A stretch of DNA of 45,612 nt. It comes from an uncultured Lachnospiraceae bacterium (GTDB lineage Bacteria > Bacillota > Clostridia > Lachnospirales > Lachnospiraceae). Each line of letters starts with the position of its first letter. Position 1 is the first letter of the stretch. The stretch spans positions 662 to 46,273 of the forward strand of contig CAJUSJ010000028.1 of NCBI GenBank assembly GCA_910588865.1. The letters run 5' to 3'. Made by a program: the position numbers and the translations under genes. Below, one piece after another: positions 30,683 to 39,920 of this stretch. Under the pieces are notes generated by a model. The model made no database searches, had not been told where the DNA came from, and saw only the letters and a program-made list of their open reading frames with translations.

Positions 30683-31891
30683 TTATTCTCCCTTGTCTTC
30701 CACGCATTCCAGCACATGGGTATAGAAGGAATCCATGTCCTCCTCGGTGTCAAACACAGCCACATACATCTGATTGCCCATGGCCCCTGACAGCGCGTCG
30801 GGAATCCTCCCTACCATTTTCAGGTTGGCGCCGTATTTTTCCAGAATGTCTTCATGGCTCATGACAAAATCCTTCCCATCCCTGAGGCCGGCGAAGGCGC
30901 AGAAGGCGTGTTTGCCCACAGGAACCGTGGAGTGTCCGAAGGCGATCATGTCCGCCCAGATCTTGTATACATTGGTGCTGTTGGCAAAGTTCATCATGTC
31001 GGGGGAGAAGCCGCCGCATGGCCGCATATTCACCTCCAGGGCAACGATCTGCCCTTTCTTCCCCAGCCCCTTGTGGTCCTTGAGGAGACGGAAAAATTCA
31101 AAGTGAACAAAACGGCTCTTTACCCCAAAGCTCTTCACCGTGGCCCTTCCGGCTTCCCTGGTGTCGTCAGCCAAATCCTTTACAATATAGTAGATGGAAT
31201 TGTCCAGATTGTTGACAATGTCCATGATGGAGTTGGGAGTCACGTTGCCTGTCTCGAAAACAGGTTCCCCGTTGGCGTCAATGATGGCATCGTAGGAGTT
31301 GACCTCCGCATCCACAAACTCCTCCATAATGAAAATGTCCGCGGGATTTTTGTGATTTAAGAAGGTCTGCAGCTCTTTCTTGTTGGAGATCTTATAGGTG
31401 TGGGAAGCCCCCACGCCGTTGTCTGGTTTGATGATTACGGGAAAGCGTACCTTCTTGATGAATCCCAGACAGCCCTCTAAATCATCCACTATGTGGTGGC
31501 GGGCCACCGGGATCCCGGCCTTTATGTAGTATTCCTTCATGCCGGATTTGAATTTGACCCTGGGGATGTCCTCTGTCTGGAAGCCGCTGGTGATGTGAAA
31601 ATCCGTCCTCAGCTTGGCGTCCTTTTCCAGCCAGTACTCGTTGTTGGACTCCAGCCAGTCGACGCGGCCGTATTTGAAGATGAAGAAGGCCACGGCCCTG
31701 TACACCTCATCTTCGTTTTCAAGGCTGCTGACCTTGTAATACTCGTTTAAGCTGCCTTTCAGCTCATCGGTCAGCTCGTCGTAGGGCTGATCGCCGATGC
31801 CTAACACATTCATGCCATTGTTCTTTAACTCCCGGCAGAACTGCCAGTAGTTGGTGGGGAAATTAGGTGAGATAAAAACAAAATTTTTCAT
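30683..31891 (-). CDS. ATP-grasp ligase
   Basis: A 402-residue ATP-grasp protein of the carbamoyl-phosphate-synthase/carboxylate-amine-ligase type. The N-terminal pre-ATP-grasp domain (MKNFVFISPNFPTNYWQFCR) is followed by the nucleotide-binding part FPVIIKPDNGVGASHTYKIS near residue 150, FIMEEFVDAEVNSYDAIID near 190, and the catalytic metal region ALEVNMRPCGGFSPDMMNF near 288. It should join a carboxylate to an amine or other nucleophile using ATP. The gene is last of a three-gene minus operon with two esterases. Substrate unknown. Confidence 0.82.
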   Translation of the reverse strand: MKNFVFISPNFPTNYWQFCRELKNNGMNVLGIGDQPYDELTDELKGSLNEYYKVSSLENEDEVYRAVAFFIFKYGRVDWLESNNEYWLEKDAKLRTDFHITSGFQTEDIPRVKFKSGMKEYYIKAGIPVARHHIVDDLEGCLGFIKKVRFPVIIKPDNGVGASHTYKISNKKELQTFLNHKNPADIFIMEEFVDAEVNSYDAIIDANGEPVFETGNVTPNSIMDIVNNLDNSIYYIVKDLADDTREAGRATVKSFGVKSRFVHFEFFRLLKDHKGLGKKGQIVALEVNMRPCGGFSPDMMNFANSTNVYKIWADMIAFGHSTVPVGKHAFCAFAGLRDGKDFVMSHEDILEKYGANLKMVGRIPDALSGAMGNQMYVAVFDTEEDMDSFYTHVLECVEDKGE

Positions 31892-31978
31892 AACTCGTTT
31901 CCTTCCTTTGTGGTTTATTTGAGGCGGCGAATTTACCAGGCCAAAACTCGTTCTTATGTCTGACTGAAGGGGAATTGT

Positions 31979-32731
31979 CTAGCTCAAAAGATACGGAACA
32001 AAATAAGCGACCTGTTTGTACCACCAGGGCCAGTCGTGGGCGCAGTCATAGCCCCAGTAGTCCACCCACAGGTTAATGCCTTTGCTCTGTAAAATGGAGT
32101 GAAGCTGTCTGGTGGAATCCGGGATCTCCCAGGGGCCCTGCCCAACGCAGATCACGGCTTTGCTCCGGTTGTACAGACCAATGTACGGGTGATCCAAAGG
32201 CATGTTGGGAAGAAAATGGACCGGGGAATTCTCATATACCAGGTCATTCATAAACCCGTCAAAACCATAGTCAGCGGTGTAGATTCCGCTGAGGGCCAGA
32301 AGACTGTCAAACAAGTCAGGACGGCGGAAAAACAAAGTGGCGGCGTGGGCAGCGCCTAAGCTGCAGCCAAAGGGGATGATCCCAGGCGCGCCATCCCAGC
32401 CGTTGCGCTCTCTCGCTCTGGCCTGGATAAAGGGGACCATCTCATCAACAATGTAATGCATCCACTGCTCATGACGCCAGATCCGCCAGCCCGGGTCCCC
32501 GCCTTTGTTGGACCAGGTCTCCAGGTCTATGGTGTCAATGGCGAACACCATGACCTGGCCGGACTCGATCCACGGAGACCACACATCGGTCATGCGGTAG
32601 TTCTCAAAATCAAAAAATCTTCCGTCCTGGCAGGGGATAAACAAAACCGGGCGGCCTCTGTGTCCGTAGACCTTGCACTCCATGTCCCGGTTCAGAGCCG
32701 GGCTGTAATCTTTAAAATATTGAACTTCCAT
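31979..32731 (-). CDS. Alpha/beta-hydrolase-fold esterase
   Basis: A 250-residue esterase-like protein of the esterase D group. The nucleophile elbow is GCSLGAAHA (near residue 121), and the likely acid and His are in the C-terminal half (WVDYWGYDCAHDWPWW has H near 236). There is no signal peptide, so it is cytosolic. The ATG at 32731 follows AGGAGG at a spacing of seven; a TTG nine codons upstream is less likely. The ATP-grasp gene begins 87 bases after its stop. Confidence 0.75.
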   Translation of the reverse strand: MEVQYFKDYSPALNRDMECKVYGHRGRPVLFIPCQDGRFFDFENYRMTDVWSPWIESGQVMVFAIDTIDLETWSNKGGDPGWRIWRHEQWMHYIVDEMVPFIQARARERNGWDGAPGIIPFGCSLGAAHAATLFFRRPDLFDSLLALSGIYTADYGFDGFMNDLVYENSPVHFLPNMPLDHPYIGLYNRSKAVICVGQGPWEIPDSTRQLHSILQSKGINLWVDYWGYDCAHDWPWWYKQVAYFVPYLLS

Positions 32732-32811
32732 TAATTTCCTCCTGTAGGCATTTTCCAAAGGTGTCAGCCAGGATGGGGAACCTGACCTTTTGCCGGGATC
32801 CCGGTTCGGGG

Positions 32812-33585
32812 TTAATCTTTCCTGCTGTCATATAAAAAGGTTTCCATAAAAAACGGGATCTGCCGCTCCCAACTGGCCTCGCAGTGATTGCCTCCGGGGA
32901 CGATCCTGCAGTTTACGTAAACCTGCCGTTCCAGAAGAAGGGAGGTGATCTTGCCGAGACAGCGTATCATGTTGGTGTGGTTGTAAAGCTCCCTGGAACC
33001 GTAATCCATGTAGAGGGTGGTATCGGCGTGGAGCTTCGCGTGGCGTATGAGATAGGACAGCCGGTCCGGATCCACCCACAGTGACGGCGACAGAGCGGCC
33101 GCCTTGGAGAAATACCGGTTGTACTCCATCAGAGCGTAGAGACTCATAAGCCCCCCCATGGAGCTGCCCGCGATGAAAGTGTGATCCCTGTCCGGAAGGG
33201 TGCGGATGTTGCTGTCGATCTCAGGCTTGAACTTGTGGACCAGCCACTCCATGGTGATCCTGCCCCAGCCGGGGATCTGACCGAACCGGGAATCCCGGAA
33301 AGTATAAGGCGAATATTCCTTCAGCCGACCATGATCCGGGCTGTGGTTGCACTCCACGGCGGCAATGATCAGGGGAAGCCGGCTTCTGTCCATGAATTCT
33401 TTCATGCCCCAGCTTTTGCCGTAGGTGGCGTCGGAATCAAAAAATACATTGTGTCCGTCAAACATATAAAGAACGGGATAGCGTTCATCTGGGGTATTGT
33501 CATAATAGTCCGGAAGATAAAGGTAAGCTCGCCGGGTCTCGCTGCCTGTCAGCTCCGGAATGGTAATGTCCCACTTCTCTACCAT
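32812..33585 (-). CDS. Alpha/beta-hydrolase-fold esterase (YieL/Fes-like)
   Basis: A 257-residue protein with the fold of ferric-enterobactin and feruloyl esterases. YLYLPDYYDNTPDERYPVLY then MFDGHNVFFD mark the core, and FIAGSSMGGLMSLYALM near residue 135 is the nucleophile elbow. HCEASW near the end supplies the His. The start is the ATG 33585 after GGAG; frames farther upstream run into the untranslated leader. No export signal is seen. It is the first gene of a minus operon with a second esterase and the ATP-grasp ligase. Confidence 0.78.
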   Translation of the reverse strand: MVEKWDITIPELTGSETRRAYLYLPDYYDNTPDERYPVLYMFDGHNVFFDSDATYGKSWGMKEFMDRSRLPLIIAAVECNHSPDHGRLKEYSPYTFRDSRFGQIPGWGRITMEWLVHKFKPEIDSNIRTLPDRDHTFIAGSSMGGLMSLYALMEYNRYFSKAAALSPSLWVDPDRLSYLIRHAKLHADTTLYMDYGSRELYNHTNMIRCLGKITSLLLERQVYVNCRIVPGGNHCEASWERQIPFFMETFLYDSRKD

Positions 33586-33715
33586 AATTTTCTCCATCCT
33601 TGTGCATGTTCTATGTGTCCCGCTGTGCCCCATGTGCTGTGTCACTTGCCTGGCAAAGCGGGATATTCTCGTTTTCTGCTTCGTTAAATATAGCACAACA
33701 GGTGGTAAATATCAA
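33586..33715 (-). promoter_or_regulatory. Promoter and structured leader of the esterase/ATP-grasp operon
   Basis: On the minus strand TTGATA (complement of 33710-33715) and TATATT (complement of 33687-33692) are spaced 17 bases. The leader of about 95 bases contains TCCCGCT (33618-33624) pairing with AGCGGGA (33657-33663), enclosing TTGC/GCAA (646-649/653-656). This could be a regulatory RNA structure; no known riboswitch core was recognised. Confidence 0.6.
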
Positions 33716-33848
33716 GATTGGATTGATTTAATAATGCATAAGTTTAAAGTAGTGAACGCAAAAAAGACCGAATAGATTTGGAGTAAACCGCTTACAATAT
33801 GTCCCGGAACCATTGTGAGAAGGAAATGAGTTTAAGCGGGGGCATAAG

Positions 33849-34898
33849 ATGAAGGACAGGAGAAAAGTCAAAAAATGCATACGGATCGCCGGCGCGGCGG
33901 CGGCAGTGTACGGGAGCTTCCGCTTTTTGCTGCCATTCGTGGTCCCTTTTTTGTTCGCGTGGCTGACAGCCCTTGTGCTGAAGCCGTCAGCCAGCCGGAT
34001 CTCTTCAAAACTCAGGGTGACGTGGCGGGGAAGGTCCTTTGGGGTGTCCGCCGGCGCGGTGGGGATTCTGGAGCTGGGGATGGGGGCGGGAATCGTGGGC
34101 TGTCTGCTGTATTTTGGCGGAAGGAAATTGTTTCAGGAGCTGTCCATGCTGGCCAACCGCTTTCCCTGGTGGATGGAACAGCTGGACCTTTATCTCACCG
34201 GTGTGTGCCGTCAGGTGGAGGGAACCCTGTCCTTGAAGCCGGACACCATGGTGTGCATAGTCCGGGACATGATCCGGGGTCTGGGAGGCACCTTAAAACA
34301 GGGGGCCATGCCCTATCTCATGGGAAATTCCGTCAGCGCTGCCAGGTACTGCGTTCATTTCTGTGTCATCATGGTTTTGTATGTCATAGGCGTCATGCTG
34401 TTTATCCAGGAGATGGACTTATGGAAAGAGAAAATGGCCAGGTCTGTCTTCTGCCGGGAATTTGACAGGATCATCCAGCTGCTGCGCAGGGCGGGCAATG
34501 CCTATGTGCGGACCCAGGGAGCCATTATGGTACTGACCACGGTGGTGTGCGTGGCAGGATTTTTCTTTCTGGGAAATCCCTACTATATTCTGGCCGGTGT
34601 GGGGATCGGCCTTTTGGATGCCCTTCCCGCGTTCGGCACAGGCACGGTTCTGATCCCCTGGACCATATTGTGTTTCCTGGGCGGACAGTGGGGAAGAGGA
34701 CTTCTGGTATTTGGGCTCTATCTGGTCTGCTACTTTTTGAGAGAGATCCTGGAGGCGAAACTGATGGGAAATCAGGTGGGGCTGACCCCTTTAGAGACCT
34801 TGGCTTCCGTGTATGTAGGCCTCCAGATGTTCGGCCTTCTGGGGTTTTTGCTGGGACCGGTGGGACTTTTATTGGTGAAAGAGTTTGGAGGAGACTAA
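33849..34898 (+). CDS. AI-2E-family (UPF0118) permease
   Basis: A 349-residue membrane protein with about eight helices, of the YtvI-like type common in spore-formers. The C-terminal family hallmarks are visible: GLLDALPAFGTGTVLIPW near residue 255 and LREILEAKLMGNQVGLTP near 298, with helices between. The family includes exporters of peptides, small molecules or Na+/H+, so the substrate is not assigned. The start ATG has a poor upstream ribosome binding site. The RpiR regulator lies downstream with its own promoter. Confidence 0.85.
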   Translation: MKDRRKVKKCIRIAGAAAAVYGSFRFLLPFVVPFLFAWLTALVLKPSASRISSKLRVTWRGRSFGVSAGAVGILELGMGAGIVGCLLYFGGRKLFQELSMLANRFPWWMEQLDLYLTGVCRQVEGTLSLKPDTMVCIVRDMIRGLGGTLKQGAMPYLMGNSVSAARYCVHFCVIMVLYVIGVMLFIQEMDLWKEKMARSVFCREFDRIIQLLRRAGNAYVRTQGAIMVLTTVVCVAGFFFLGNPYYILAGVGIGLLDALPAFGTGTVLIPWTILCFLGGQWGRGLLVFGLYLVCYFLREILEAKLMGNQVGLTPLETLASVYVGLQMFGLLGFLLGPVGLLLVKEFGGD

Positions 34899-34911
34899 AA
34901 GGCGGTTTTTC

Positions 34912-34940
34912 TTTACAGATCCGGCTGTGTGTGCTAGAGT
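34912..34940 (+). promoter_or_regulatory. Promoter of the rpiR-type regulator within a long inverted repeat
   Basis: TTTACA (34912-34917) and TAGAGT (34935-34940) are 17 bases apart. Around them GGCGGTTTTTC (34901-34911) matches, inverted with one mismatch, GAGAAACCGCC (34964-34974). The right arm overlaps the AAGGAG ribosome binding site and the bases just before the ATG at 34975, so the pair may be an operator or an RNA stem. Confidence 0.45.
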
Positions 34941-34974
34941 TTTCTTAATATGTGCCAGAAAAGGAGAAACCGCC

Positions 34975-35709
34975 ATGTTTACCTATGAAGAGATCATGAG
35001 CCTTAATGAGCTGGAGATGAATGTATATCAGTACATACTGAAAAATAAGGAGAAGGCGGGCTACATGAAGATACGGGAGCTGGCGGATGAGGCCCATGTA
35101 TCCACAACTACGGTGCTGCGGTTCTGCAAGAAGATGGGGTGCGATGGGTTTTCTGAATTTAAGGTACGGTTCCGCCAGTATCTGAAAAATCAGGTCCAGC
35201 CGGAGGCGGATGTGGATATCACCACCCTGGTGGACTACTTAAAGCGGTTCCAGACAAAGGAGTATATGGAGACCATCGACCAGGCGGCGTATATGCTGAG
35301 CAAGTCTGGCAGCATTATTTTCATCGGCGTTGGAACGTCGGCTGTGCTGGCCAAGTATGGAGCCAGGTATTTTTCTAACGTTGGCTGGCTTTCTCTGTGT
35401 ATTGATGACCCGTTTATGCCAGTGTTTGGTGAACATGGCGGTGAGACAGCGGTGGTTGCCCTTTCGGTATCAGGTGAAACAGAACAGGTGCTGAGCATGG
35501 CCAATGGGTTGAAATTAAGGGGATGCCGCCTGATTTCTATTACAAATACCCCAAATTGCACTCTGGCAAAAATGAGTGACTGTAATATCTCCTATTATAT
35601 GCCTGTGAGAAAGACAGCCAGATTTTTAAATATCACCCTCCAGGCACCGGTGGTGACCATTCTGGAGATCCTGGGCAATAAATTGTACCGTCTCTCATCT
35701 CTGGATTAA
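34975..35709 (+). CDS. RpiR/MurR-family regulator
   Basis: A 244-residue sugar-sensing regulator. An N-terminal helix-turn-helix of the RpiR type (KIRELADEAHVSTTTVLRFC, then KKMGCDGFSEFKVRFRQYL) leads to a SIS domain (IFIGVGTSAVLAKYGARYF near residue 118, VALSVSGETEQVL near 160) that binds a phosphosugar. It likely controls the EIIC/GH1/ROK genes behind it. The ATG at 34975 has AAGGAG eight bases before it; the frame upstream lacks such a site and begins in the preceding gene. Confidence 0.9.
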   Translation: MFTYEEIMSLNELEMNVYQYILKNKEKAGYMKIRELADEAHVSTTTVLRFCKKMGCDGFSEFKVRFRQYLKNQVQPEADVDITTLVDYLKRFQTKEYMETIDQAAYMLSKSGSIIFIGVGTSAVLAKYGARYFSNVGWLSLCIDDPFMPVFGEHGGETAVVALSVSGETEQVLSMANGLKLRGCRLISITNTPNCTLAKMSDCNISYYMPVRKTARFLNITLQAPVVTILEILGNKLYRLSSLD

Positions 35710-35751
35710 CTGGCTGACAATTTCCGTTTTATCTGGATAGAGGACAGGCCA

Positions 35752-35783
35752 AGCGGCGCGGATAAAAAACGCGCTGTTTTTTT
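35752..35783 (+). terminator. Terminator after the RpiR gene
   Basis: AGCGGCGCG then CGCGCT form a stem with a bulge, followed by a run of seven T. Confidence 0.7.
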
Positions 35784-35834
35784 ATTGTAACAATTTATAA
35801 TCAGCGGTAACTGTTTTATCTGTTGGCAAATGTG

Positions 35835-35863
35835 CTGACAAACAGGAAGAACTTTACTATAAT
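35835..35863 (+). promoter_or_regulatory. Promoter of the beta-glucoside operon
   Basis: CTGACA (35835-35840) and TATAAT (35858-35863) are spaced 17 bases. An imperfect dyad TTGGCAAATG/TGCTGACAA lies at about 35823-35841 and overlaps the -35, where RpiR could bind. Confidence 0.6.
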
Positions 35864-35982
35864 GTGCTTACTAAATCAACAAAATGCCGCGAACCAGAAA
35901 AGCTTTTTTGGGTATTACGTATACAGAGGATTGCTGAATATGCCAGAAAACCTGCAAAGCGGCAGAAAGAGGAGGGTTCATT

Positions 35983-37320
35983 ATGGGTTTTATGGAAACC
36001 ATGCAGGCGAAAATGGATGCTACATTTGTCCCTCTCGCCGCAAAACTTAACGGACAGCGTCATGTGGCGGCTGTCAGAGATGCCTTCACCCTGGCATTTC
36101 CGCTGACCCTGGCAGGCTCCATCATCACGCTGGTGAATTTCGCGGTGCTGGACCCAAATGGGTTTATTGCCAAGATCCTGCGCTTGGGGGATCTGATCCC
36201 CAACCTGTCAGACTATCAGCAGATATTCACCCCCATCTTAAGCGGTACCAGCAACATCATGTCCCTTTTGATTGTATTCCTGACCGCTTACAAACTGGCG
36301 GAGGAGAAAAACGGGGATAAGCTTCTGGCCGCGCTGTGCGCTATTGGTACTTTCTTTATCATCTACCCAGGATATGTGTCAAGTGAGGCGGGTAATGCCC
36401 TTCCCATGACCTTTATGGGAGCACAGGGATTGTTTGTGGCCTTGATCGTAGGTCTGGCTGTAGGTGAGCTGATTCCGGCCATGGCAAAGAACAAGAAGCT
36501 ATGTATTAAAATGCCTGATTCTGTTCCTCCCGCGGTTGCCCAGTCATTTAACCTGGTAATCCCCATTATCATTGTGTTTGTGGGAGCGGCTGTTATCAAT
36601 TACATACTGGGTTTTGTGGCAGAAGGCGGCATTCAGTACGTGATCTACAACAGTATCCAGGCTCCGTTCCGTTCCCTGGGCGGCAATATTTTCACTATTT
36701 TGATTTTTGTTATTGCCCAGCAGTTTTTGTGGCTTTTAGGTATCCATGGCCCCAACACGCTGAGCGCTATCCGTTCAGTTATGTTTGCGGAACAAGGAGT
36801 CGCTAATCTGGCATATTTTGGGATGAACGGCACTACTCTTGGGACGCCATTTCCTATAACCTGGGGCAGCATTAATGACGCTTTTGGAAACACCGGTGGT
36901 TCCGGCGCGACCCTAGGACTTCTGATCGCCATATTCCTTGTGGCCAGGAAGGACAAGCAGCAGATGACCATCGGCAAGCTGGCGCTGGCTCCGGGGCTGT
37001 TTAATATCAATGAGCCTCTGATGTTCGGTCTTCCCATTGTTATGAACCCGATCTATGTGGTTCCCTTTATTCTGGCTCCAGTGTCCGGCAATCTGATCGG
37101 CTGGATAGCCACCAATGTGCTGCGGATTATTCCACCGGTAACTCTTGATATTGGCTGGACGACACCAGGTTTTCTGATTCCGTTTTTAGGGTCAGGAGGT
37201 ACCAATCCCCTGTCCCTGGCAGTGGGTCTTCTGTGCGTGGCGGTCAGCACCCTGATCTATCTTCCGTTTGTGGCCGCCGCTGCCAAGATCAATATGGCAA
37301 ATGCCGGTGAGGAGGAGTAA
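35983..37320 (+). CDS. PTS EIIC permease for beta-glucosides (CelB/LacE type)
   Basis: A 445-residue EIIC with ten helices. The family pattern is clear: RDAFTLAFPLTLAGSIITLV near residue 26, the substrate-binding LLGIHGPNTLSAIR near 250, GLFNINEPLMFGLPIVMNP near 340 and SGGTNPLSL-type segment near 405. It moves a sugar across the membrane with phosphorylation. No EIIA or EIIB gene accompanies it, so these must be supplied from elsewhere. GAGGAGGG precedes the ATG. The GH1 gene starts three bases after its stop. Confidence 0.9.
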   Translation: MGFMETMQAKMDATFVPLAAKLNGQRHVAAVRDAFTLAFPLTLAGSIITLVNFAVLDPNGFIAKILRLGDLIPNLSDYQQIFTPILSGTSNIMSLLIVFLTAYKLAEEKNGDKLLAALCAIGTFFIIYPGYVSSEAGNALPMTFMGAQGLFVALIVGLAVGELIPAMAKNKKLCIKMPDSVPPAVAQSFNLVIPIIIVFVGAAVINYILGFVAEGGIQYVIYNSIQAPFRSLGGNIFTILIFVIAQQFLWLLGIHGPNTLSAIRSVMFAEQGVANLAYFGMNGTTLGTPFPITWGSINDAFGNTGGSGATLGLLIAIFLVARKDKQQMTIGKLALAPGLFNINEPLMFGLPIVMNPIYVVPFILAPVSGNLIGWIATNVLRIIPPVTLDIGWTTPGFLIPFLGSGGTNPLSLAVGLLCVAVSTLIYLPFVAAAAKINMANAGEEE

Positions 37321-37323
37321 GAT

Positions 37324-38751
37324 ATGGGTTTGAGAAAAGATTTTTTGTGGGGCGGCGCTGTGGCTGCCCACCAGTTAGAGGGCGGCTACCGGGAAGGCGG
37401 CAAGGGCTTAAGCATCATGGATGTGACCACGGCCGGAGACAGAACCACCCCCAGGAGGGTGACGGACGAGATCCTTCCGGGGGAAGAGTACCCCAACCAT
37501 GAGGCCATTGATTTTTATCACCGCTACAAAGAGGACATTAAGCTGTTTGGGGACATGGGCTTTAAGTGTTTCCGCACCAGCATTGCCTGGACCAGGATTT
37601 TCCCAAAGGGAGATGAGGCGGAGCCTAACGAAGAAGGGCTTCAGTTCTATGACGATCTGTTTGATGAGTGTCATAAGTACGGCATTGAGCCAGTGATCAC
37701 CTTAAGCCACTTTGAGATGCCCCTTCACCTGGCAAAAGAGTACGGCGGTTTCAGAAACAGGAAGGTCATTGATTTCTTTGTCAGGTTCGCCACGGTTTGT
37801 TTTGAGCGTTATAAAGATAAAGTAACCTACTGGATGACCTTCAATGAGATCAACAACCAGGCCAATTTCAACAGTGAGCTGAGCATCTACGGAAACTCCG
37901 GGATCCGCTACCGGGATGGGGATAACAAGGAGGAGGTCATGTACCAGGCAGCCCACTATGAGCTGGTGGCCAGCGCTCTGGCGGTGAAGGCGGGGCACAG
38001 GATCAATCCGGACTTTCAGATCGGCTGCATGATCGCCATGTGTCCCATCTATCCGGCCACCTGCCGTCCTGAGGACATCCTCATGGCTCAGAAGGCCATG
38101 CAGAAGCGGTATTACTACACAGATGTCCATGTCCATGGCGTGTACCCTCCGGGAATCACAAGCCACTGGAAGAGAAAAGGGTTCTCCATAGACCGCACAG
38201 ATGAAGACCTGGCGGCTCTGAGAGAAGGATGTGTGGATTACATCGGATTCAGCTACTATATGTCCTTTGCCACGGAATACAAAGAGTCTAACCCATTTTA
38301 CGAATATGACGAAAAGGGAGGCCTCGTAAAGAACCCTTATGTGAAGGCTTCCGACTGGGGCTGGCAGATCGACCCTGTGGGCTTAAGATATTCCCTCAAC
38401 TGGTTCACGGAAAGGTACCCGGTGCCGCTGTTTATCGTGGAAAACGGCCTGGGGGCCTACGACAAGGTGGAAGAGGATGGAAGCATCAACGACGATTACC
38501 GCGTTGAATATTTTAAAATGCACATTGAGCAGATGAAGAAGGCCGTGGAGGAGGATGGGGTGGACCTGATGGGTTATACCCCCTGGGGCTGCATTGACCT
38601 TGTGAGCGCGGGAACCGGGGAGATGGATAAACGCTATGGCTTCATCTATGTAGATAAACACAATGACGGCACAGGGGATTTAAGCCGCGGACCAAAGAAG
38701 TCTTTTTACTGGTACAAAAAAGTGATCGAAACCAATGGAGAAGAACTGTAA
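37324..38751 (+). CDS. GH1 6-phospho-beta-glucosidase
   Basis: A 475-residue glycoside hydrolase family 1 enzyme cleaving phosphorylated beta-glucosides, such as cellobiose 6-phosphate, into glucose 6-phosphate and glucose or aglycone. The signature start DFLWGGAVAAHQLEGGYREG is at residues 6-25. The acid/base Glu lies in TFNEIN near 178 and the nucleophile Glu in FIVENGLGAYDKVEEDG near 375. Its position next to a PTS EIIC supports a phospho-substrate. GAGGAGTAAG lies before the ATG. Length is normal for the family. Confidence 0.92.
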   Translation: MGLRKDFLWGGAVAAHQLEGGYREGGKGLSIMDVTTAGDRTTPRRVTDEILPGEEYPNHEAIDFYHRYKEDIKLFGDMGFKCFRTSIAWTRIFPKGDEAEPNEEGLQFYDDLFDECHKYGIEPVITLSHFEMPLHLAKEYGGFRNRKVIDFFVRFATVCFERYKDKVTYWMTFNEINNQANFNSELSIYGNSGIRYRDGDNKEEVMYQAAHYELVASALAVKAGHRINPDFQIGCMIAMCPIYPATCRPEDILMAQKAMQKRYYYTDVHVHGVYPPGITSHWKRKGFSIDRTDEDLAALREGCVDYIGFSYYMSFATEYKESNPFYEYDEKGGLVKNPYVKASDWGWQIDPVGLRYSLNWFTERYPVPLFIVENGLGAYDKVEEDGSINDDYRVEYFKMHIEQMKKAVEEDGVDLMGYTPWGCIDLVSAGTGEMDKRYGFIYVDKHNDGTGDLSRGPKKSFYWYKKVIETNGEEL

Positions 38752-38866
38752 ACACAGGGGAAAATGTGGTATACTTATGATCTGAGCTGTCAGGAGGCCA
38801 TAAGCGGCGGCGGAGCCCGGGGCCTGGGACAGTGAAAGACATACTTATACTATGGGGGTGGATATT

Positions 38867-39802
38867 ATGACAGAAAGTAAAGAAGTAAAATACCTGGGGG
38901 GAAAATGCCTGTGTATTGATGTTGGGGGTAGTGCCATCAAGCACGGGATTATCGGACCGGATCTGAACCTGACCCATAAGGGGGAGGTGCCTACCCCCCA
39001 TGAGGGCGCGGAAGAATACCTCGGGGCCCTGGAAAAACTTTACAGGGAAGCAAAAGATCAGGTTGAGGGAATCGCCATGTCGGTTCCGGGGGTGATTGAC
39101 AGTGAGAACGGAATCTGTATCAGCGGGGGGAATTTAGATTTTATTGAGAATTTTAATCTCGCGGCGGAGATGACCAGGCGATGCAAGGTTCCGGTGACCG
39201 TTATGAACGACGCCAAGAGCGCGGCTATGGCAGAGGCAAAGTGGGGAGCTCTGTCTGACTGCCGGGATGGCATTGTCATCGTTTTAGGGACCGGCATCGG
39301 GGGAGCCCTTATCAAAGACGGAAAGGTGCATTTCGGCAAAAGCTTCGCGGCGGGAGAGTTCAGCTTCCTCACTCTGGGGGAGGACTTTGACGAGAGCCAG
39401 GACACCTGGGCCGGCAGGGCCGGGAACCCCAGGCTTCGCCGTCTGGTGGCAAACGTAAAGGGCATTGAGGATCCTGACGAGATAAACGGGTTTGACGTGT
39501 TTCGGTGGGCCGAAGAGGGGGATCCCCTTGTCCTCATGGCTCTTGACCAGTTTACCAGAAGCATTGCCCACATGATCGTGAACCTGCAGATCATCTACGA
39601 TCCCGACAGGTTCGCCATCGGAGGGGGGATCAGCAGACAGCCCCTGCTTCTTGAGTATATTAAAAAGAACATAGATTATTTTTACACCCAGTTTAAATGG
39701 CCGGGGCAGAACGCGGATGTGACGACCTGCAAATTTTTTAATGACGCCAATCTGATCGGCGCGTACAGCTATTTTCTGACCCGATTTGGAAATGATGACT
39801 GA
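38867..39802 (+). CDS. ROK-family sugar kinase
   Basis: A 311-residue sugar kinase of the ROK family, probably glucokinase or beta-glucoside kinase. The phosphate loop is CIDVGGSAIKHGIIG near residue 16, the catalytic aspartate lies in MNDAKSAAMAEAKWG, and VLGTGIGGALI is near 135. The Cys-rich zinc motif found in many ROK proteins is absent. It could phosphorylate the glucose released by the GH1 enzyme upstream. The ATG 38867 is chosen for the GGGGGTGG site before it; the ATG 38852 has none. It ends 26 bases before a strong hairpin. Confidence 0.85.
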   Translation: MTESKEVKYLGGKCLCIDVGGSAIKHGIIGPDLNLTHKGEVPTPHEGAEEYLGALEKLYREAKDQVEGIAMSVPGVIDSENGICISGGNLDFIENFNLAAEMTRRCKVPVTVMNDAKSAAMAEAKWGALSDCRDGIVIVLGTGIGGALIKDGKVHFGKSFAAGEFSFLTLGEDFDESQDTWAGRAGNPRLRRLVANVKGIEDPDEINGFDVFRWAEEGDPLVLMALDQFTRSIAHMIVNLQIIYDPDRFAIGGGISRQPLLLEYIKKNIDYFYTQFKWPGQNADVTTCKFFNDANLIGAYSYFLTRFGNDD

Positions 39803-39827
39803 CGAAAATTCGTTTGTGAACACTCTT

Positions 39828-39876
39828 AAGACAGCGGGGCGGACAGATCTTTGTGATCGGTCCGCCCCGCTGTCTT
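39828..39876. terminator. 17-base-pair perfect hairpin after the ROK gene
   Basis: AAGACAGCGGGGCGGAC (39828-39844) pairs perfectly with GTCCGCCCCGCTGTCTT (39860-39876). There is no T run, but the stem is very stable. It lies between two convergent genes, like the stem at 24051. The inner loop contains GATC twice. Confidence 0.65.
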
Positions 39877-39920
39877 GCCGCGTACATCAAAAAAATAGCC
39901 GGAAGGTGGGCCGGTTCAGG

